Assembly: GCF_016925615.1 (NCBI RefSeq)
Contig: NZ_CP070499.1
Span: 558,001 to 622,000 of the forward strand
Origin: Natronosporangium hydrolyticum
Lineage (GTDB): Bacteria > Actinomycetota > Actinomycetes > Mycobacteriales > Micromonosporaceae
Reading direction: 5' to 3'
Length of the DNA: 64,000 nt
How positions within the stretch are numbered: position 1 is the first letter of the stretch; every line of letters begins with the position of its first letter. The notes under the pieces were generated by a model. It made no database searches, was not told the DNA's origin, and saw only the letters and a list, made by a program, of their open reading frames with translations. Below, piece by piece: positions 1 through 8,966 of the stretch. The translations under genes were made by a program, and so were the position numbers.

Positions 1-1
1 C

Positions 2-484
2 GGCGAGGTCGGGGTGGTCCGGCGGGACCCGATGGCGATGCTGCCGTTCATCGGTTACCACGGCGGTGACTACTTCCAGCACTGGATCGAGATGGGCAAG
101 GGCGCTGGTGCCGGCGCGGGTGACCCGAGCAAGCTTCCGCGCATCTTCTATGTCAACTGGTTCCGCCGCGGCGACGACGGCCGGTTCCTGTGGCCCGGGT
201 TCGGCGAGAACTCGCGGGTTCTAAAGTGGATCATCGAGCGGCTGGAGGGCGACGCCGAGGCGGTGGAGACGCCGATCGGCTTCGTGCCGACGGCGGATGC
301 GCTCGATCTGTCCGGACTGGACACCCCGCGGTCGGACATCGAGGCGTCGCTGCGGGTCGACCCGGAGGAGTGGCGGGCCGAGCTGCCGCAGGTGACGGAG
401 TGGTTCGAGAAGTTCGGCGAGAAACTGCCCGGGGTGCTGTGGGCAGAGCTGGACGCGCTGCGGGCGCGGCTGGGCGAGCAGTGA
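2..484 (+). CDS. pckG: Phosphoenolpyruvate carboxykinase (GTP), C-terminal part
   Basis: The gene runs in from the left edge, so only about the last 160 codons are present. The enzyme converts oxaloacetate and GTP to phosphoenolpyruvate, GDP and CO2 in gluconeogenesis. The fragment carries the family's C-terminal signatures: [17 protein letters not shown] and the run [10 protein letters not shown] followed by [15 protein letters not shown], which includes the guanine-binding and mobile-lid neighbourhood. The frame is open from base 2, so this is edge truncation and not a broken gene. The next gene follows after 70 bases on the same strand. Confidence 0.93.
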   Translation, partial: GEVGVVRRDPMAMLPFIGYHGGDYFQHWIEMGKGAGAGAGDPSKLPRIFYVNWFRRGDDGRFLWPGFGENSRVLKWIIERLEGDAEAVETPIGFVPTADALDLSGLDTPRSDIEASLRVDPEEWRAELPQVTEWFEKFGEKLPGVLWAELDALRARLGEQ

Positions 485-554
485 CCATTCGGCCGTCGGG
501 CCTGGGGCCACCGTCGGACCCCGGGCCTGGCGGTCGGGGATTAAGCTGGCGGCG

Positions 555-1325
555 ATGAAGCTGCGCAACCTCCTCTACTCCCTGTACGAACGCCGGTTGA
601 CCACCGCGCTCGCCGGTAAGTCGTTGCCCGACCACGTCGGGGTGCTGGTCGACGGCAATCGGCGGTGGGCCCGCGAGATGGGCTTCGTCAACCCCAACGA
701 CGGTCACCTGGTCGGCGCGGAGCGGGTCAAGCAGCTACTCCGGTGGTGCGACGATGTCGGGGTCGGGCACGTCACGGTGTGGCTGCTCTCTACCGACAAT
801 CTGTCCCGACCCGCCGCGGAGCTGGCCCCGCTGCTGCAGATCATCGAGGATCTGGTCACCGAGCTGGCGGCGGAGGGCCAGCCCTGGCGGCTGCGGATGG
901 TCGGCGCACTGGATCTCTTGCCGGCGGGCCATGCCGCGGCGCTGAAGGCCGCCGAGGAGCGCACCGCCGACCGGGTCGGAGGTGCGCAGGTCAACCTCGC
1001 GATCTGTTACGGCGGCCGGCGGGAGATCGCCGACGCGGTGCGCGGGCTGCTGCTGGAGTATGCGCGGGCCGGCAAGTCGTTGGAGGAGGTCGCCGAGGTG
1101 CTCGACGTCGACCAGATCGCCGAGCACCTCTATACCAAGGGCCTGCCCGACCCCGACCTGGTCATCCGGACCAGCGGGGAGCAGCGGCTCGGTGGGTTCC
1201 TGTTGTGGCAGTCGGCCTACTCCGAGTTCTACTTCTGTGACGTCAACTGGCCCGGGTTCCGGCGGGTGGACTTTCTCCGGGCGCTGCGCAGCTACGCTCA
1301 CCGGCAGCGCCGATTCGGCTCCTGA
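555..1325 (+). CDS. Short-chain cis-isoprenyl diphosphate synthase (UppS/Rv1086-like)
   Basis: 256 residues, normal length for a cis-prenyltransferase. It condenses isopentenyl diphosphate in Z configuration for polyprenyl-phosphate carriers of cell-wall synthesis. The catalytic motif VDGNRRWA places Asp at residue 33. The C-terminal substrate-binding block reads DLVIRTSGEQRLGGFLLWQS followed by YSEFYF. The N-terminal segment (LYSLYERRL) and the overall sequence resemble the mycobacterial Z-farnesyl diphosphate synthase Rv1086 more than the long-chain UppS, so a short-chain product is likely by family analogy. The ATG follows a GGCGGCG stretch; no strong ribosome site is visible. Confidence 0.9.
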   Translation: MKLRNLLYSLYERRLTTALAGKSLPDHVGVLVDGNRRWAREMGFVNPNDGHLVGAERVKQLLRWCDDVGVGHVTVWLLSTDNLSRPAAELAPLLQIIEDLVTELAAEGQPWRLRMVGALDLLPAGHAAALKAAEERTADRVGGAQVNLAICYGGRREIADAVRGLLLEYARAGKSLEEVAEVLDVDQIAEHLYTKGLPDPDLVIRTSGEQRLGGFLLWQSAYSEFYFCDVNWPGFRRVDFLRALRSYAHRQRRFGS

Positions 1326-1438
1326 ACCGCCGGTTCAGTCCCTGAGCTGCGGTGTTGCGCCGCAACCCGGCGGTGCTGCCGGCGCCGCCGGTGCGCCGGC
1401 ACTAGCCGGGATCGGTGATCGGGCAGTAGCGTCGCGCC

Positions 1439-2749
1439 ATGAGCGAGGCGAATCCGCGAGCGGAGATCCGGACATATGTGGTCGATACCTCGGTTCTGAT
1501 CTCCGACCCATCCGCGTTGTACCGTTTTGCCGAGCATGAGGTGGTGCTGCCCCTCGTGGTCATCTCTGAGTTGGAGGCCAAGCGACACCATCCGGAGCTG
1601 GGCTGGTTCGCCCGGCAAGCGCTGCGCCTGCTGGACGAGTTGCGGCTCCGGCACGGTCGGCTGGATCACCCGGTCCCCGTCGGCGAGTTGGGCGGCACGC
1701 TCCGGGTAGAGCTGAACCACGCCGACCCGTCGGTCCTGCCGCCCGGGTTCCGGGCCGAGACTAACGATGCCCGGATTCTGGCGGTGGCCTTCGGCGCCGC
1801 CAGCGAGGGGCGTGACGTGATACTGGTCACCAAGGATATGCCGCTGCGAGTGAAGGCCGCCGCGGTCGGTCTGCACGCCGACGAGTACCGCCATGACCAG
1901 GCGGTCGATGCCACCTGGACCGGGATGGCCGAGCTCGACCTGGCCCCGGAGCAGGTCGATGAGCTGTACTCCGCCGGGTCGATCGCTACCGACGTCGGTG
2001 ACCTGCCCTGCCACACCGGCCTGGTGTTGCACTCGCCCCGCGGATCCGCGCTGGGCCGGGTCACCGCCGACAAGGCGATCCAGCTGGTGCGGGGGGATCG
2101 GGAGGCGTTCGGGCTGCGGGGTCGCTCGGCGGAGCAGCGGGTGGCGCTGGAGTTGTTGCTCGACGAATCGATCGGGATCGTGTCGCTCGGTGGTCGGGCG
2201 GGCACCGGCAAGTCGGCGTTGGCGCTCTGCGCCGGCCTGGAGCAGGTGATGGAGAAAGCGCGTCACCGCAAGCTGATCGTCTTCCGTCCAATGTACGCCG
2301 TTGGTGGACAGAATCTGGGCTATCTGCCGGGCAGTGAATCGGACAAGATGTCGCCGTGGTCGCAGGCGGTCTTCGACACCCTCGGGTCGGTCGTCCACGA
2401 ACATGTGGTGGAAGAGATGCTCGGGCGCGGCCTGCTGGAAGTGTTGCCGCTGACCCACATTCGGGGGCGAAGCTTGCATGATGCCTTCGTCATCGTAGAT
2501 GAGGCGCAGTCGTTGGAGCGCGGCGTGCTACTCACCGTGCTTTCGCGGATGGGCACCGGCTCGCGGGTGGTGCTCACCCACGATGTCGCGCAACGCGACA
2601 ATCTCCGGGTCGGACGGCACGACGGAGTGACCGCGGTGATCGAAGCCCTGAAGGGGCAACCGCTCTTTGCTCATATGACTCTTACCAGGTCAGAGCGTTC
2701 CCCGATTGCAGAGCTCGTGACCGATCTGCTGGAGGACATCCCCCGGTAA
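1439..2749 (+). CDS. PhoH family ATPase with N-terminal PIN domain
   Basis: 436 residues. The N-terminal PIN nuclease domain (about residues 10-145) begins with [12 protein letters not shown], with an acidic metal ligand at Asp16 and further acidic residues in ETNDARI and VTKDMPL. The C-terminal PhoH P-loop ATPase has Walker A GRAGTGKS near residues 251-258 and Walker [10 protein letters not shown]. This PIN-PhoH fusion is the PhoH2 type, described in mycobacteria as an ATP-dependent RNA helicase/RNase. A strong hairpin terminator lies 30 bases after the stop codon, so the transcript probably ends here. Confidence 0.92.
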   Translation: MSEANPRAEIRTYVVDTSVLISDPSALYRFAEHEVVLPLVVISELEAKRHHPELGWFARQALRLLDELRLRHGRLDHPVPVGELGGTLRVELNHADPSVLPPGFRAETNDARILAVAFGAASEGRDVILVTKDMPLRVKAAAVGLHADEYRHDQAVDATWTGMAELDLAPEQVDELYSAGSIATDVGDLPCHTGLVLHSPRGSALGRVTADKAIQLVRGDREAFGLRGRSAEQRVALELLLDESIGIVSLGGRAGTGKSALALCAGLEQVMEKARHRKLIVFRPMYAVGGQNLGYLPGSESDKMSPWSQAVFDTLGSVVHEHVVEEMLGRGLLEVLPLTHIRGRSLHDAFVIVDEAQSLERGVLLTVLSRMGTGSRVVLTHDVAQRDNLRVGRHDGVTAVIEALKGQPLFAHMTLTRSERSPIAELVTDLLEDIPR

Positions 2750-2779
2750 GTCGATCAACATATCGCTTCTCGTCGACCC

Positions 2780-2806
2780 AAAGGGCCCCCGAATCGGGGG
2801 CCCTTT
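2780..2806 (+). terminator. Rho-independent-type hairpin after the PIN-PhoH gene
   Basis: A perfect 12 bp inverted repeat (2780-2791 and 2795-2806) with a 3-base loop. The arm is AAAGGGCCCCCG and the downstream arm ends in TTT, followed by GCCCTTATTTT. It sits 30 bases beyond the PhoH stop codon and before the secreted protein gene. Confidence 0.85.
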
Positions 2807-2982
2807 GCCCTTATTTTCGATACTTTGTGCGGTGCTGGGGCTCACAATCGAAGGGGGAGCGACCCCCCATCGGCCGTTCGGGTGAGTCACGGTCATGGTG
2901 GCGTTACGTGACCGTCTGGATCCACGTTGATCCAACTGAGCGTCGACGCTGCGTCCGTGTCCCCGACGAAGGGATCGTCCTG

Positions 2983-3666
2983 GTGAGAGGCACTACCGGT
3001 GCATCCGGTCGCAAGGCTCGATTAGCGTTCGGTTCGCTCCTCGCTGGCGCCATGGCGCTCAGCGTGGTGGGCGGAGCGGAGTTGGCAGGTAACGCCAACG
3101 AGCGACCGGAAGTCGACCCGCCAGCGGAGACGCTGGCCTACCAGATGCAGCTGGCAGAGCTGGAGCGCGTAGTCGACGAGGCGGCCGACCGTGGCAGCCG
3201 CGGCACGTCCGACGCGGACGCGTCGGAGCGGACCGTCCGCGCTGAGGCTGCGCAGGTGAAGCCAGAGCCGGAGCCAGAGCCCGAGCCCGAACCAGCACCG
3301 GAGTCCGCTTCGGAGCCGGCTCCCTCGGACTCCACCGGCCCGGTGCCGGCCTCCTGCAGCGAGTACAGCGGCAACCGGGCGACCGGTTGTTCGATGTTGC
3401 TCGACGCTGGCTTCGGCATCGACCAGATGTCCTGCTTGGACAACCTGTGGACTCGGGAGAGTGGCTGGAACCACCAGGCACAGAACCCGTCGTCCGGCGC
3501 GTACGGAATCCCCCAATCGTTGCCTGGTGACAAGATGGCGTCACACGGGTCCGATTGGCAGACCAATCCGGCCACCCAGATCTCCTGGGGCCTGGAGTAC
3601 ATCAACAACCGCTATGGCAACCCATGCGGTGCCTGGGGCTTCTTCCAGTCCAACAACTGGTATTAG
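2983..3666 (+). CDS. Secreted transglycosylase-like / resuscitation-type protein
   Basis: 227 residues from the GTG at 2983, chosen because it gives a clean signal peptide (basic start, then LAFGSLLAGAMALSVVGGAELA) and has AAGGG about 10 bases upstream. An upstream in-frame ATG at 2827 would add a non-signal extension. After the signal come a Glu/Pro repeat spacer (EPEPEPEPEPAPE) and a C-terminal catalytic-like domain with WTRESGWNHQAQNPSSGAYG, the lytic transglycosylase/aggregation-promoting-factor fold. The Glu of RESGW is the expected catalytic acid. Four Cys in the C-terminal half could form disulfides. It probably acts on peptidoglycan outside the membrane. Confidence 0.85.
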   Translation: MRGTTGASGRKARLAFGSLLAGAMALSVVGGAELAGNANERPEVDPPAETLAYQMQLAELERVVDEAADRGSRGTSDADASERTVRAEAAQVKPEPEPEPEPEPAPESASEPAPSDSTGPVPASCSEYSGNRATGCSMLLDAGFGIDQMSCLDNLWTRESGWNHQAQNPSSGAYGIPQSLPGDKMASHGSDWQTNPATQISWGLEYINNRYGNPCGAWGFFQSNNWY

Positions 3667-3675
3667 CCCGGGCAG

Positions 3676-3718
3676 ACCGTAGCGGGGGCGGGTCCGATCG
3701 GCCCGCTCCTGCTACGGT
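3676..3718. terminator. Bidirectional hairpin between convergent genes
   Basis: 17 bp arms (3676-3692 and 3702-3718) match at 15 positions, with outer pairs ACCGTAGC/GCTACGGT. It lies just after the transglycosylase stop and overlaps the last codons of the convergent MerR gene, so it can serve both strands. Confidence 0.65.
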
Positions 3719-4422
3719 GTTTCGCCGTCGCTCCCGCTGGCGGCGTCGCTCCCGCTAGCGCCGTCGCCCTCGCAGCCCTCGCCCCGTTCCTCGGCCAGCG
3801 TCGCTGAGACGTGCTCCTGAGCCAGCAGCCGCACGGTGGCGAGCAGTGCCTCGCCCAGGATGGTGCCGGTTACCACTGTGGTCATCACCGCGGCCGGCTC
3901 CCGGTCCGCCGCCGCCAGCCGTACCTCTTGGTTAGCCAGGCCCAACGTGGCCGCCGCGTACTGGGGGAGCAGGTTCAGCAGGTCCGGCCGGTTGACCCGG
4001 CGGAGTGTCAGGATGACGTCGGCGAGCTGGTCCAGCGCCGGGGCGTCCGGGTCGACCCGCCAGCCGAGCTGTGCGATCTCCGCCGCGGCGTCGGCTCGGG
4101 CCCGGGTCCATTCGTGATCCTCCGGGCCGAGGGCGTCGCTACCGCGGTCGCGGAGCACCGCCTGGTGGGCGCGTCCCATTAGTTCGTGGGCACTGAGCTC
4201 CGGTTCGTCGAGCGCGTCCAACACCTCCTTCGCCGCGGTGACGCTCAGCCCACCCACGTCGCGTAGCGCCCGGATGAGCCGGAGTCGTTCCAGGTGCGAC
4301 TGGTCGTAGCTGGCCTGGTTCCGGCCGGCGGGCGCGCCCGGCGGGAGCAGGCCTTCCCGTAGGTAGTACTTGATTGTGGGGATCGTCACCCCGCTGTCGC
4401 GACTGAGCTCGCCGATTCGCAT
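3712..4422 (-). CDS. MerR family transcriptional regulator
   Basis: 236 residues. The N-terminal winged-helix MerR domain reads MRIGELSRDSGVTIPTIKYY then LREGLLPP (about residues 1-70), with the expected helix-turn-helix and wing. The long C-terminal region is mostly helical (coiled coil plus effector-binding part) and has no Cys cluster, so a metal sensor is unlikely. It is transcribed divergently from the DUF4188 gene at 4487 across a 64-base gap containing a short dyad. This suggests autoregulation and control of that neighbour. The last 7 codons overlap a hairpin. Confidence 0.88.
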   Translation of the reverse strand: MRIGELSRDSGVTIPTIKYYLREGLLPPGAPAGRNQASYDQSHLERLRLIRALRDVGGLSVTAAKEVLDALDEPELSAHELMGRAHQAVLRDRGSDALGPEDHEWTRARADAAAEIAQLGWRVDPDAPALDQLADVILTLRRVNRPDLLNLLPQYAAATLGLANQEVRLAAADREPAAVMTTVVTGTILGEALLATVRLLAQEHVSATLAEERGEGCEGDGASGSDAASGSDGETP

Positions 4423-4450
4423 TCCCCTATGCTATTACGCTAGATTGCGG

Positions 4451-4463
4451 ATAGTGCTACTAT
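4451..4463. promoter_or_regulatory. Candidate MerR operator dyad
   Basis: ATAGTGCTACTAT is a perfect dyad (ATAGT, 3 bases, ACTAT) midway in the 64-base divergent gap between the MerR gene and the DUF4188 gene. It is embedded in an AT-rich stretch with a further ACTATCTA repeat, unusual in this GC-rich genome. MerR proteins bind dyads of this sort between promoter elements. The assignment is inference from position and symmetry. Confidence 0.5.
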
Positions 4464-4486
4464 CTACTATCTAGTGGAGGTGAGCG

Positions 4487-4990
4487 ATGACGAAGATCGC
4501 GCCGGGTCGGATGACCGCCGAGATCGACGGAGACTACGTGGTCTTCCTGCTCGGGATGCGAGTCAACAGATGGTGGAAGCCGCACAAGTGGCTGCCGGTC
4601 TGGTCGGCAGTGGGCGCCGCGAACCGCGTGCTGCGGAGCCGTCCGGACCTTGGGTACCTTGGCGGCGGCCAGTGGCTGGGTCGGGACGGCGCGATGCTGG
4701 TGCAGTACTGGCGCAGCGTAGAACAGCTGGAGCGGTTCGCCCGCGACCCGTCACTGCCACATCAGCCAGCCTGGCAGCGCTTCAACCGGGCGGTCGGCGG
4801 CAACGGCGATGTCGGCGTCTGGCACGAGATGTACCTGGTGCAGCCGGGCGGTTGGGAAGCGATCTACGTGAACATGCCCCGACTCGGCCTCGCCACCGCG
4901 ACCGCCCACGTGCCGGTGGGCAGGCAGGGGGACTCATCCCAGGAACGGCGTGCGCGGGCTGCGTCGGCCGAGCCTCCACACGTCAGTTGA
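4487..4990 (+). CDS. DUF4188 (monooxygenase-like) protein
   Basis: 167 residues, consistent with the DUF4188 family of dimeric alpha+beta-barrel, antibiotic-monooxygenase-like proteins. Typical stretches are FLLGMRVNRWWKPHKWLPV, LGYLGGGQWLGRDG and YWRSVEQLERFARDP, with a terminal HEMYLV. The reaction is unknown. An AGTGGAGG ribosome site lies 7 bases before the ATG. Divergent pairing with a MerR regulator suggests inducible expression. The tail after about residue 145 is polar and poorly conserved in appearance. Confidence 0.82.
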   Translation: MTKIAPGRMTAEIDGDYVVFLLGMRVNRWWKPHKWLPVWSAVGAANRVLRSRPDLGYLGGGQWLGRDGAMLVQYWRSVEQLERFARDPSLPHQPAWQRFNRAVGGNGDVGVWHEMYLVQPGGWEAIYVNMPRLGLATATAHVPVGRQGDSSQERRARAASAEPPHVS

Positions 4991-5053
4991 CGGGTCTCGC
5001 CAGCGCGGCCCGATTTGGCGGGGAGGCGCCGGGCTGGTACCAACGGAGGCGTG

Positions 5054-5761
5054 ATGGGCGAACTCTCCCGACCGGACGATGGTCCGCTTCGGTTCGGTAC
5101 CGAAGCCTTCTACGCCACCATCGGCCGCGCGTTCGTGGTGATGTGCGCCGTGGTGCCGGTGCTGTTCCTGATCGCGGTGCTGGACTGGGCGACGCCCGGC
5201 TACTCCTTCGCCGCCGCCCACGGCATCCGGCCGCGCGACCTCACCGGGTTGGACGGGGTTCTGTTCGCGCCGCTGCTGCATGGCAGCTTCCTGCACGTCA
5301 CCGCCAATAGCGTGCCGCTGATCCTGCTCGGCACCTTCGTGCTCGCCGGCGGACTGCGCCGGACCCTGTGGTCCACGCTGGTGATCATGGCGGTCTCCGG
5401 GGTCGGCGTCTGGCTGCTGGGCAACCTCTTCTTCGTCAGCGACGCGCTGCGGGACGCGAATCCGGTGCACGTCGGCGCCAGCGGCGTGGTCTTCGGCTTC
5501 CTCGGGCTCCTACTCACCCGCGGCGTGGTCGAGCGCAGCTGGTGGAACGCGGCGGTCGGGGTGCTGATCGGCGTGCTCTACGGCTGGCAGCTGCAGGGCG
5601 CGCTCCCCGGCCAACAGGGCATCTCCTGGGAGGGGCACCTGTTCGGCTTCCTCGGCGGTGTCGCCGCCGCGATCATCTTCCGGCAGCGTCGGCGGCCGGC
5701 GCCGCCCGACCCGTTCGGCCCCGGCGGCGGCCTGCCACCGGACTTCCGACTTCCCCGCTGA
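5054..5761 (+). CDS. Rhomboid family intramembrane serine protease
   Basis: 235 residues from ATG 5054 (a GTG directly before it at 5051 is equally possible); ACGGAGG lies just upstream. The nucleophile motif is HVGASGVVFGFLG (Ser in GASG) and the catalytic His is in WEGHLFGFLGG. An HGSFLHVTANSVPL segment matches the family's N-terminal conserved loop. About six membrane helices are visible, and the tail is Pro/Arg-rich. It cleaves membrane proteins within the bilayer; the substrate is unknown. Confidence 0.9.
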   Translation: MGELSRPDDGPLRFGTEAFYATIGRAFVVMCAVVPVLFLIAVLDWATPGYSFAAAHGIRPRDLTGLDGVLFAPLLHGSFLHVTANSVPLILLGTFVLAGGLRRTLWSTLVIMAVSGVGVWLLGNLFFVSDALRDANPVHVGASGVVFGFLGLLLTRGVVERSWWNAAVGVLIGVLYGWQLQGALPGQQGISWEGHLFGFLGGVAAAIIFRQRRRPAPPDPFGPGGGLPPDFRLPR

Positions 5762-5881
5762 CCCCCAGCTGCCCTCGCCGGCCGGCGCGCACAGTTGCCC
5801 CGGGTGCCGGCTCACCGTACCGTCGAAGCATGCCATCGGCGCTCGGCACGAGCGCGGTGCGGAAAGGCGCGGTGGTGACGG

Positions 5882-6853
5882 ATGCGGGACGTGGACATGG
5901 CGATCGTGGGCGCCGGTCCGACCGGGCTGTTCGCGGCGTACTACGCCGGCTTCCGCGGCCTGCGCACGGCGGTGATCGACGCGCTGCCCGAGGCCGGCGG
6001 CCAGATCACCGCGATGTACCCAGAGAAGGAGATCTTCGACGTCGCTGGGTTCCCCAGCATCCGGGGGCGGGACCTGGTGGCGAACCTGGTCGAGCAGGCT
6101 GCCCCGTTCGCGCCTGACTATCTGCTCGGCGCCCAGGCGGAAACCCTCAGCTACGACGGCGACCTGCCGGTGCTCGGCCTTGCCGGGCGGGAGCCGGTGC
6201 GGGCCGGGGCGGTCCTGATCACCGGCGGGATCGGCAGCTTCAGCCCACGCCCGCTGCCGGCGGCCGATGTCTTCACCGGCACCGGGGTGATCTACTTCGT
6301 CAAACATCTGGCGGACCTCGCCGCCCAGAACGTGTTGATCGTCGGCGGCGGCGACTCGGCCTTCGACTGGGCGCTTGCGCTCTCGCCCGTCGCAAAATCG
6401 GTGACCATGGTGCACCGGCGCGACCGGTTCCGGGCGCACGCCCACACCATCGCCAAGGTGCAGGAGCTCCCGGTGCGGATCATCGTGAACGCGGAGGTGA
6501 GCCAGCTGCTCGGCGACGGCGTGGTGACCTCGGCCGAGATCACCCACAAGGCCGCGGGCAGCACTGAGACGGTCCCGGTCGACACGGTCGTCGCGGCGCT
6601 CGGCTTCACCGCGGACCTGGGGCCGCTCACCGAGTGGGGGCTGCGGCTGGACCGCCGGCACATCCTGGTCGACTCGACGATGGCGACCAACCTGCCGCGG
6701 GTCTTCGCCGCCGGCGACATCACCGAGTACCCCGGCAAGGTGCGCCTGATCGCCACCGGGTTCGGCGAGGCCGCTACCGCGGTCAACAACGCGGCCGTCG
6801 TGATCGACCCGACCGCCCGGGTCTTCCCCGGCCACTCCTCGGACGCCAGCTGA
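5882..6853 (+). CDS. Ferredoxin--NADP reductase, thioredoxin-reductase-like type
   Basis: 323 residues. It has an FAD-binding GAGPTGL near residues 9-15, an NADP-binding GGGDSAFDWA near residue 158 and the C-terminal FAD motif AGDITEYPGK followed by GEAATAVNNA. The CxxC redox pair of true thioredoxin reductases is absent, which fits the YumC/type 2 ferredoxin-NADP reductases. The early signature EAGGQITAMYPEKEIFDVAG is characteristic of that group. The ATG at 5882 is the first possible start because a stop codon in the same frame lies two codons upstream. Confidence 0.9.
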   Translation: MRDVDMAIVGAGPTGLFAAYYAGFRGLRTAVIDALPEAGGQITAMYPEKEIFDVAGFPSIRGRDLVANLVEQAAPFAPDYLLGAQAETLSYDGDLPVLGLAGREPVRAGAVLITGGIGSFSPRPLPAADVFTGTGVIYFVKHLADLAAQNVLIVGGGDSAFDWALALSPVAKSVTMVHRRDRFRAHAHTIAKVQELPVRIIVNAEVSQLLGDGVVTSAEITHKAAGSTETVPVDTVVAALGFTADLGPLTEWGLRLDRRHILVDSTMATNLPRVFAAGDITEYPGKVRLIATGFGEAATAVNNAAVVIDPTARVFPGHSSDAS

Positions 6854-6869
6854 CCCGCCCGGGAGTTCC

Positions 6870-6933
6870 GGCCGATCATGAACTTAAGTGCTCAACACGC
6901 CGCGCGTGTCGGTCACCACGCTCATGATCGGCC
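6870..6933. repeat. 64 bp palindromic element between convergent genes
   Basis: Perfect 12 bp ends GGCCGATCATGA (6870-6881) and its reverse complement (6922-6933), with an imperfectly palindromic interior including ACACGC/GCGTGT. It fills the gap between the reductase stop and the convergent transporter stop, so it probably also acts as a two-way terminator. It belongs to the GATCATG-ended family seen at 10719, 21953 and 32851. Confidence 0.75.
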
Positions 6934-6934
6934 G

Positions 6935-7882
6935 CTAGGACTGGGTGGGCCGGGCGGGGCGGCGGGAGCCGAGCGTGGCGATGCCGACCGCGGTCAGCGC
7001 CAGCAACGCGCCCGCGTACGTGTTCACCGCTGGCGGCGTGTCCGCCGGCACCAACAGGTCGAGCAAGAGCGCGCCCAGTACCTGCCCGGAGATCGCGGCC
7101 AACCCGAGCAGCAGCACCCCGGTGAACCGGACCACCGCCGCGCCGACCGCGATCACCGCGATGCCGAGCAGCCCACCGGCGTAGAGCCACGGCTCGCTCG
7201 GCAAATCGCCGCCGGGCCAGCCGCGGACCAGCACGCCGATGCCGAACCCGAGCAGCAGCCCCAGCAGGCCGGTCAGGAAGTTGATGAAGGTCGCCGGCCA
7301 GGTGGAGCCACCGGCCGCGCGTACCCGGCCGTTGACCGCCTGCTGCCAGGCGATGCCGAAGCCGGCGGCGAGCGGCAGCAGGGCCAGCCCCAGCGTCTGC
7401 GGACTGCCTAGCCGGTCGGCGACCGACACCACCACCGCCAGCACGCACAGCCCCGCCCCGATCACCCGGGTACGGGTGACCGCCTGCGGTCCGCTGGGCG
7501 GCAATGTGGTCCGGTCCACCAGCAGGCTGCTGGTGGACTGACCGGCGACCAAGGTGACCGTGAAGACCGCCACGCCGAGCGAGGCGACGGTGAGCCCCTG
7601 GGTGGCGACCACGAAGCCGCCCGCGAGTCCGCCGAGGCAGTGCCACCAGCGCAGGGTGCCGGCGCGTAGCTGTTCCCGCACCGCCCGCAGCCCGCGGCGG
7701 CCGTACGGTGAGCCGAAGACGATCGCCGCCAGCACCACCAGGCCCACCGCGAACGAGATCGTTGCGGCGGCGACCCCGTCGCCGATCTGGACCGCTAGTT
7801 CGCCGTTGATCCGCGCCTGCAACGCCATCGCCAGGCCGGAGGCGGCAGCGAGCGCGACGCCGAGCGCCCGGCGCCGGGGCAT
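6935..7882 (-). CDS. DMT/YdcZ (DUF606) family membrane transporter
   Basis: 315 residues from the ATG at 7882. A longer in-frame extension runs into glpX and is rejected. About ten hydrophobic helices fall in two similar halves. The first half has ASGLAMALQARINGELA and the second GFGIAWQQAVNGRVR, the internal repeat typical of YdcZ/DUF606 proteins. The substrate is unknown. It starts 5 bases after the glpX stop, so the two are probably co-transcribed. Confidence 0.85.
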   Translation of the reverse strand: MPRRRALGVALAAASGLAMALQARINGELAVQIGDGVAAATISFAVGLVVLAAIVFGSPYGRRGLRAVREQLRAGTLRWWHCLGGLAGGFVVATQGLTVASLGVAVFTVTLVAGQSTSSLLVDRTTLPPSGPQAVTRTRVIGAGLCVLAVVVSVADRLGSPQTLGLALLPLAAGFGIAWQQAVNGRVRAAGGSTWPATFINFLTGLLGLLLGFGIGVLVRGWPGGDLPSEPWLYAGGLLGIAVIAVGAAVVRFTGVLLLGLAAISGQVLGALLLDLLVPADTPPAVNTYAGALLALTAVGIATLGSRRPARPTQS

Positions 7883-7887
7883 CCCGG

Positions 7888-8916
7888 TTAGGCCTGCTCG
7901 GCCAGCGGATGGCCGTCGAAGTCCACCATCGAGTAGCGGGCCAGCTTCTCCAACCGGTGGTACGAGTCGATCACCCGGATGGTGCCGCTCTTGGACCGCA
8001 TGACGATCGACTGGGTGTAGGCGCCGCCGGCCCGGTACCGGACGCCCCGCAGCAGGTCCCCGGAGGTGATCCCGGTCGCGACGAAGAAGTTGTTGTCGCC
8101 CCGGACCAGGTCGTCGGTGGTGAGCACCACGCTCGGGTCCAGCCCGGAGGCGGCCAGCCGCTCCCGTTCGGCGTCGTCGTGCGGCCACAGCCGGGCCTGG
8201 ATCGCGCCGCCCATGCACTTCATCGCGCAGGCGGTGACGATGCCCTCGGGGGTGCCGCCGATGCCCATCAGGACGTCCACGTCGGAGCTTTCCCGGGCGG
8301 CGCTGATCGCCCCCGCGATGTCGCCGTCGGTGATGAATCGGATCCGGGCGCCCGCGTCGCGCACCTCGTCGACCAGGTCGCTGTGCCGGGAGCGGTCGAG
8401 GATGCAGACCGTGAGTTCGGAGACGGCGGAGCGCTTGACCTGCGCCACCCGGCGGAGATTTTCCTTCACCCCGGCGCTGATGTCGATCACATCGGCCGCC
8501 TCCGGGCCGACCGCCAGCTTCTCCATGTAGAAGACCGCGCTCGGGTCGAACATCGCCCCGCGCTCGGCCACCGCCAGCACCGCCAGCGCGTTCGGCATGC
8601 CCTTGCTCATCAGAGTGGTGCCGTCGATCGGGTCGACCGCGACATCCATCTCCGGGCCGCTGCCGTCCCCGACGCGTTCCCCGTTGTAGAGCATCGGCGC
8701 GGCGTCCTTCTCGCCCTCACCGATCACCACCACGCCGGTCATCGGGATGGAGTTGATCAGGCGGCGCATCGCGTCCACCGCTGCCCCGTCGCCGCCCTCC
8801 TTGTCGCCCCGGCCCACCCAGCGGCCGGCGGCCATCGCCGCGGCCTCGGTGACCCGGACCAGGTCGAGCGCCAGGTTGCGGTCAAGATCCTGTGGCTGAC
8901 GCGCCTGCTCGGTCAA
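7888..8916 (-). CDS. glpX: Class II fructose-1,6-bisphosphatase
   Basis: About 342 residues. It hydrolyses fructose 1,6-bisphosphate in gluconeogenesis. Lithium-sensitive phosphatase metal motifs are visible: [17 protein letters not shown] and the substrate-site segment [10 protein letters not shown]. The TTG at 8916 is preferred because it gives the common actinobacterial N-terminus (M)TEQ...[16 protein letters not shown] and has GGAGAGG at good spacing; the GTG at 8925 is the alternative. It is divergent from the DUF4245 gene with about 50 bases between, an arrangement usual in actinomycetes. With pckG at the left edge, two gluconeogenic genes lie within 9 kb. Confidence 0.93.
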   Translation of the reverse strand: MTEQARQPQDLDRNLALDLVRVTEAAAMAAGRWVGRGDKEGGDGAAVDAMRRLINSIPMTGVVVIGEGEKDAAPMLYNGERVGDGSGPEMDVAVDPIDGTTLMSKGMPNALAVLAVAERGAMFDPSAVFYMEKLAVGPEAADVIDISAGVKENLRRVAQVKRSAVSELTVCILDRSRHSDLVDEVRDAGARIRFITDGDIAGAISAARESSDVDVLMGIGGTPEGIVTACAMKCMGGAIQARLWPHDDAERERLAASGLDPSVVLTTDDLVRGDNNFFVATGITSGDLLRGVRYRAGGAYTQSIVMRSKSGTIRVIDSYHRLEKLARYSMVDFDGHPLAEQA

Positions 8917-8966
8917 CGGGACCACCTCTCCGCCAGCGTTCAAGTCTCTTTGGCATCCTGGCATAT

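Noticed and set aside
190-707. Several ORFs on both strands over pckG and the prenyltransferase start
   Set aside because: They are high-GC shadow frames of recognised genes, with Arg/Ala/Gly-rich products and no motifs.
2820-2982. Possible c-di-AMP (ydaO-type) riboswitch upstream of the transglycosylase gene
   Set aside because: Actinomycete cell-wall hydrolase genes often carry one, but the conserved core blocks of that riboswitch are not recognisable here.
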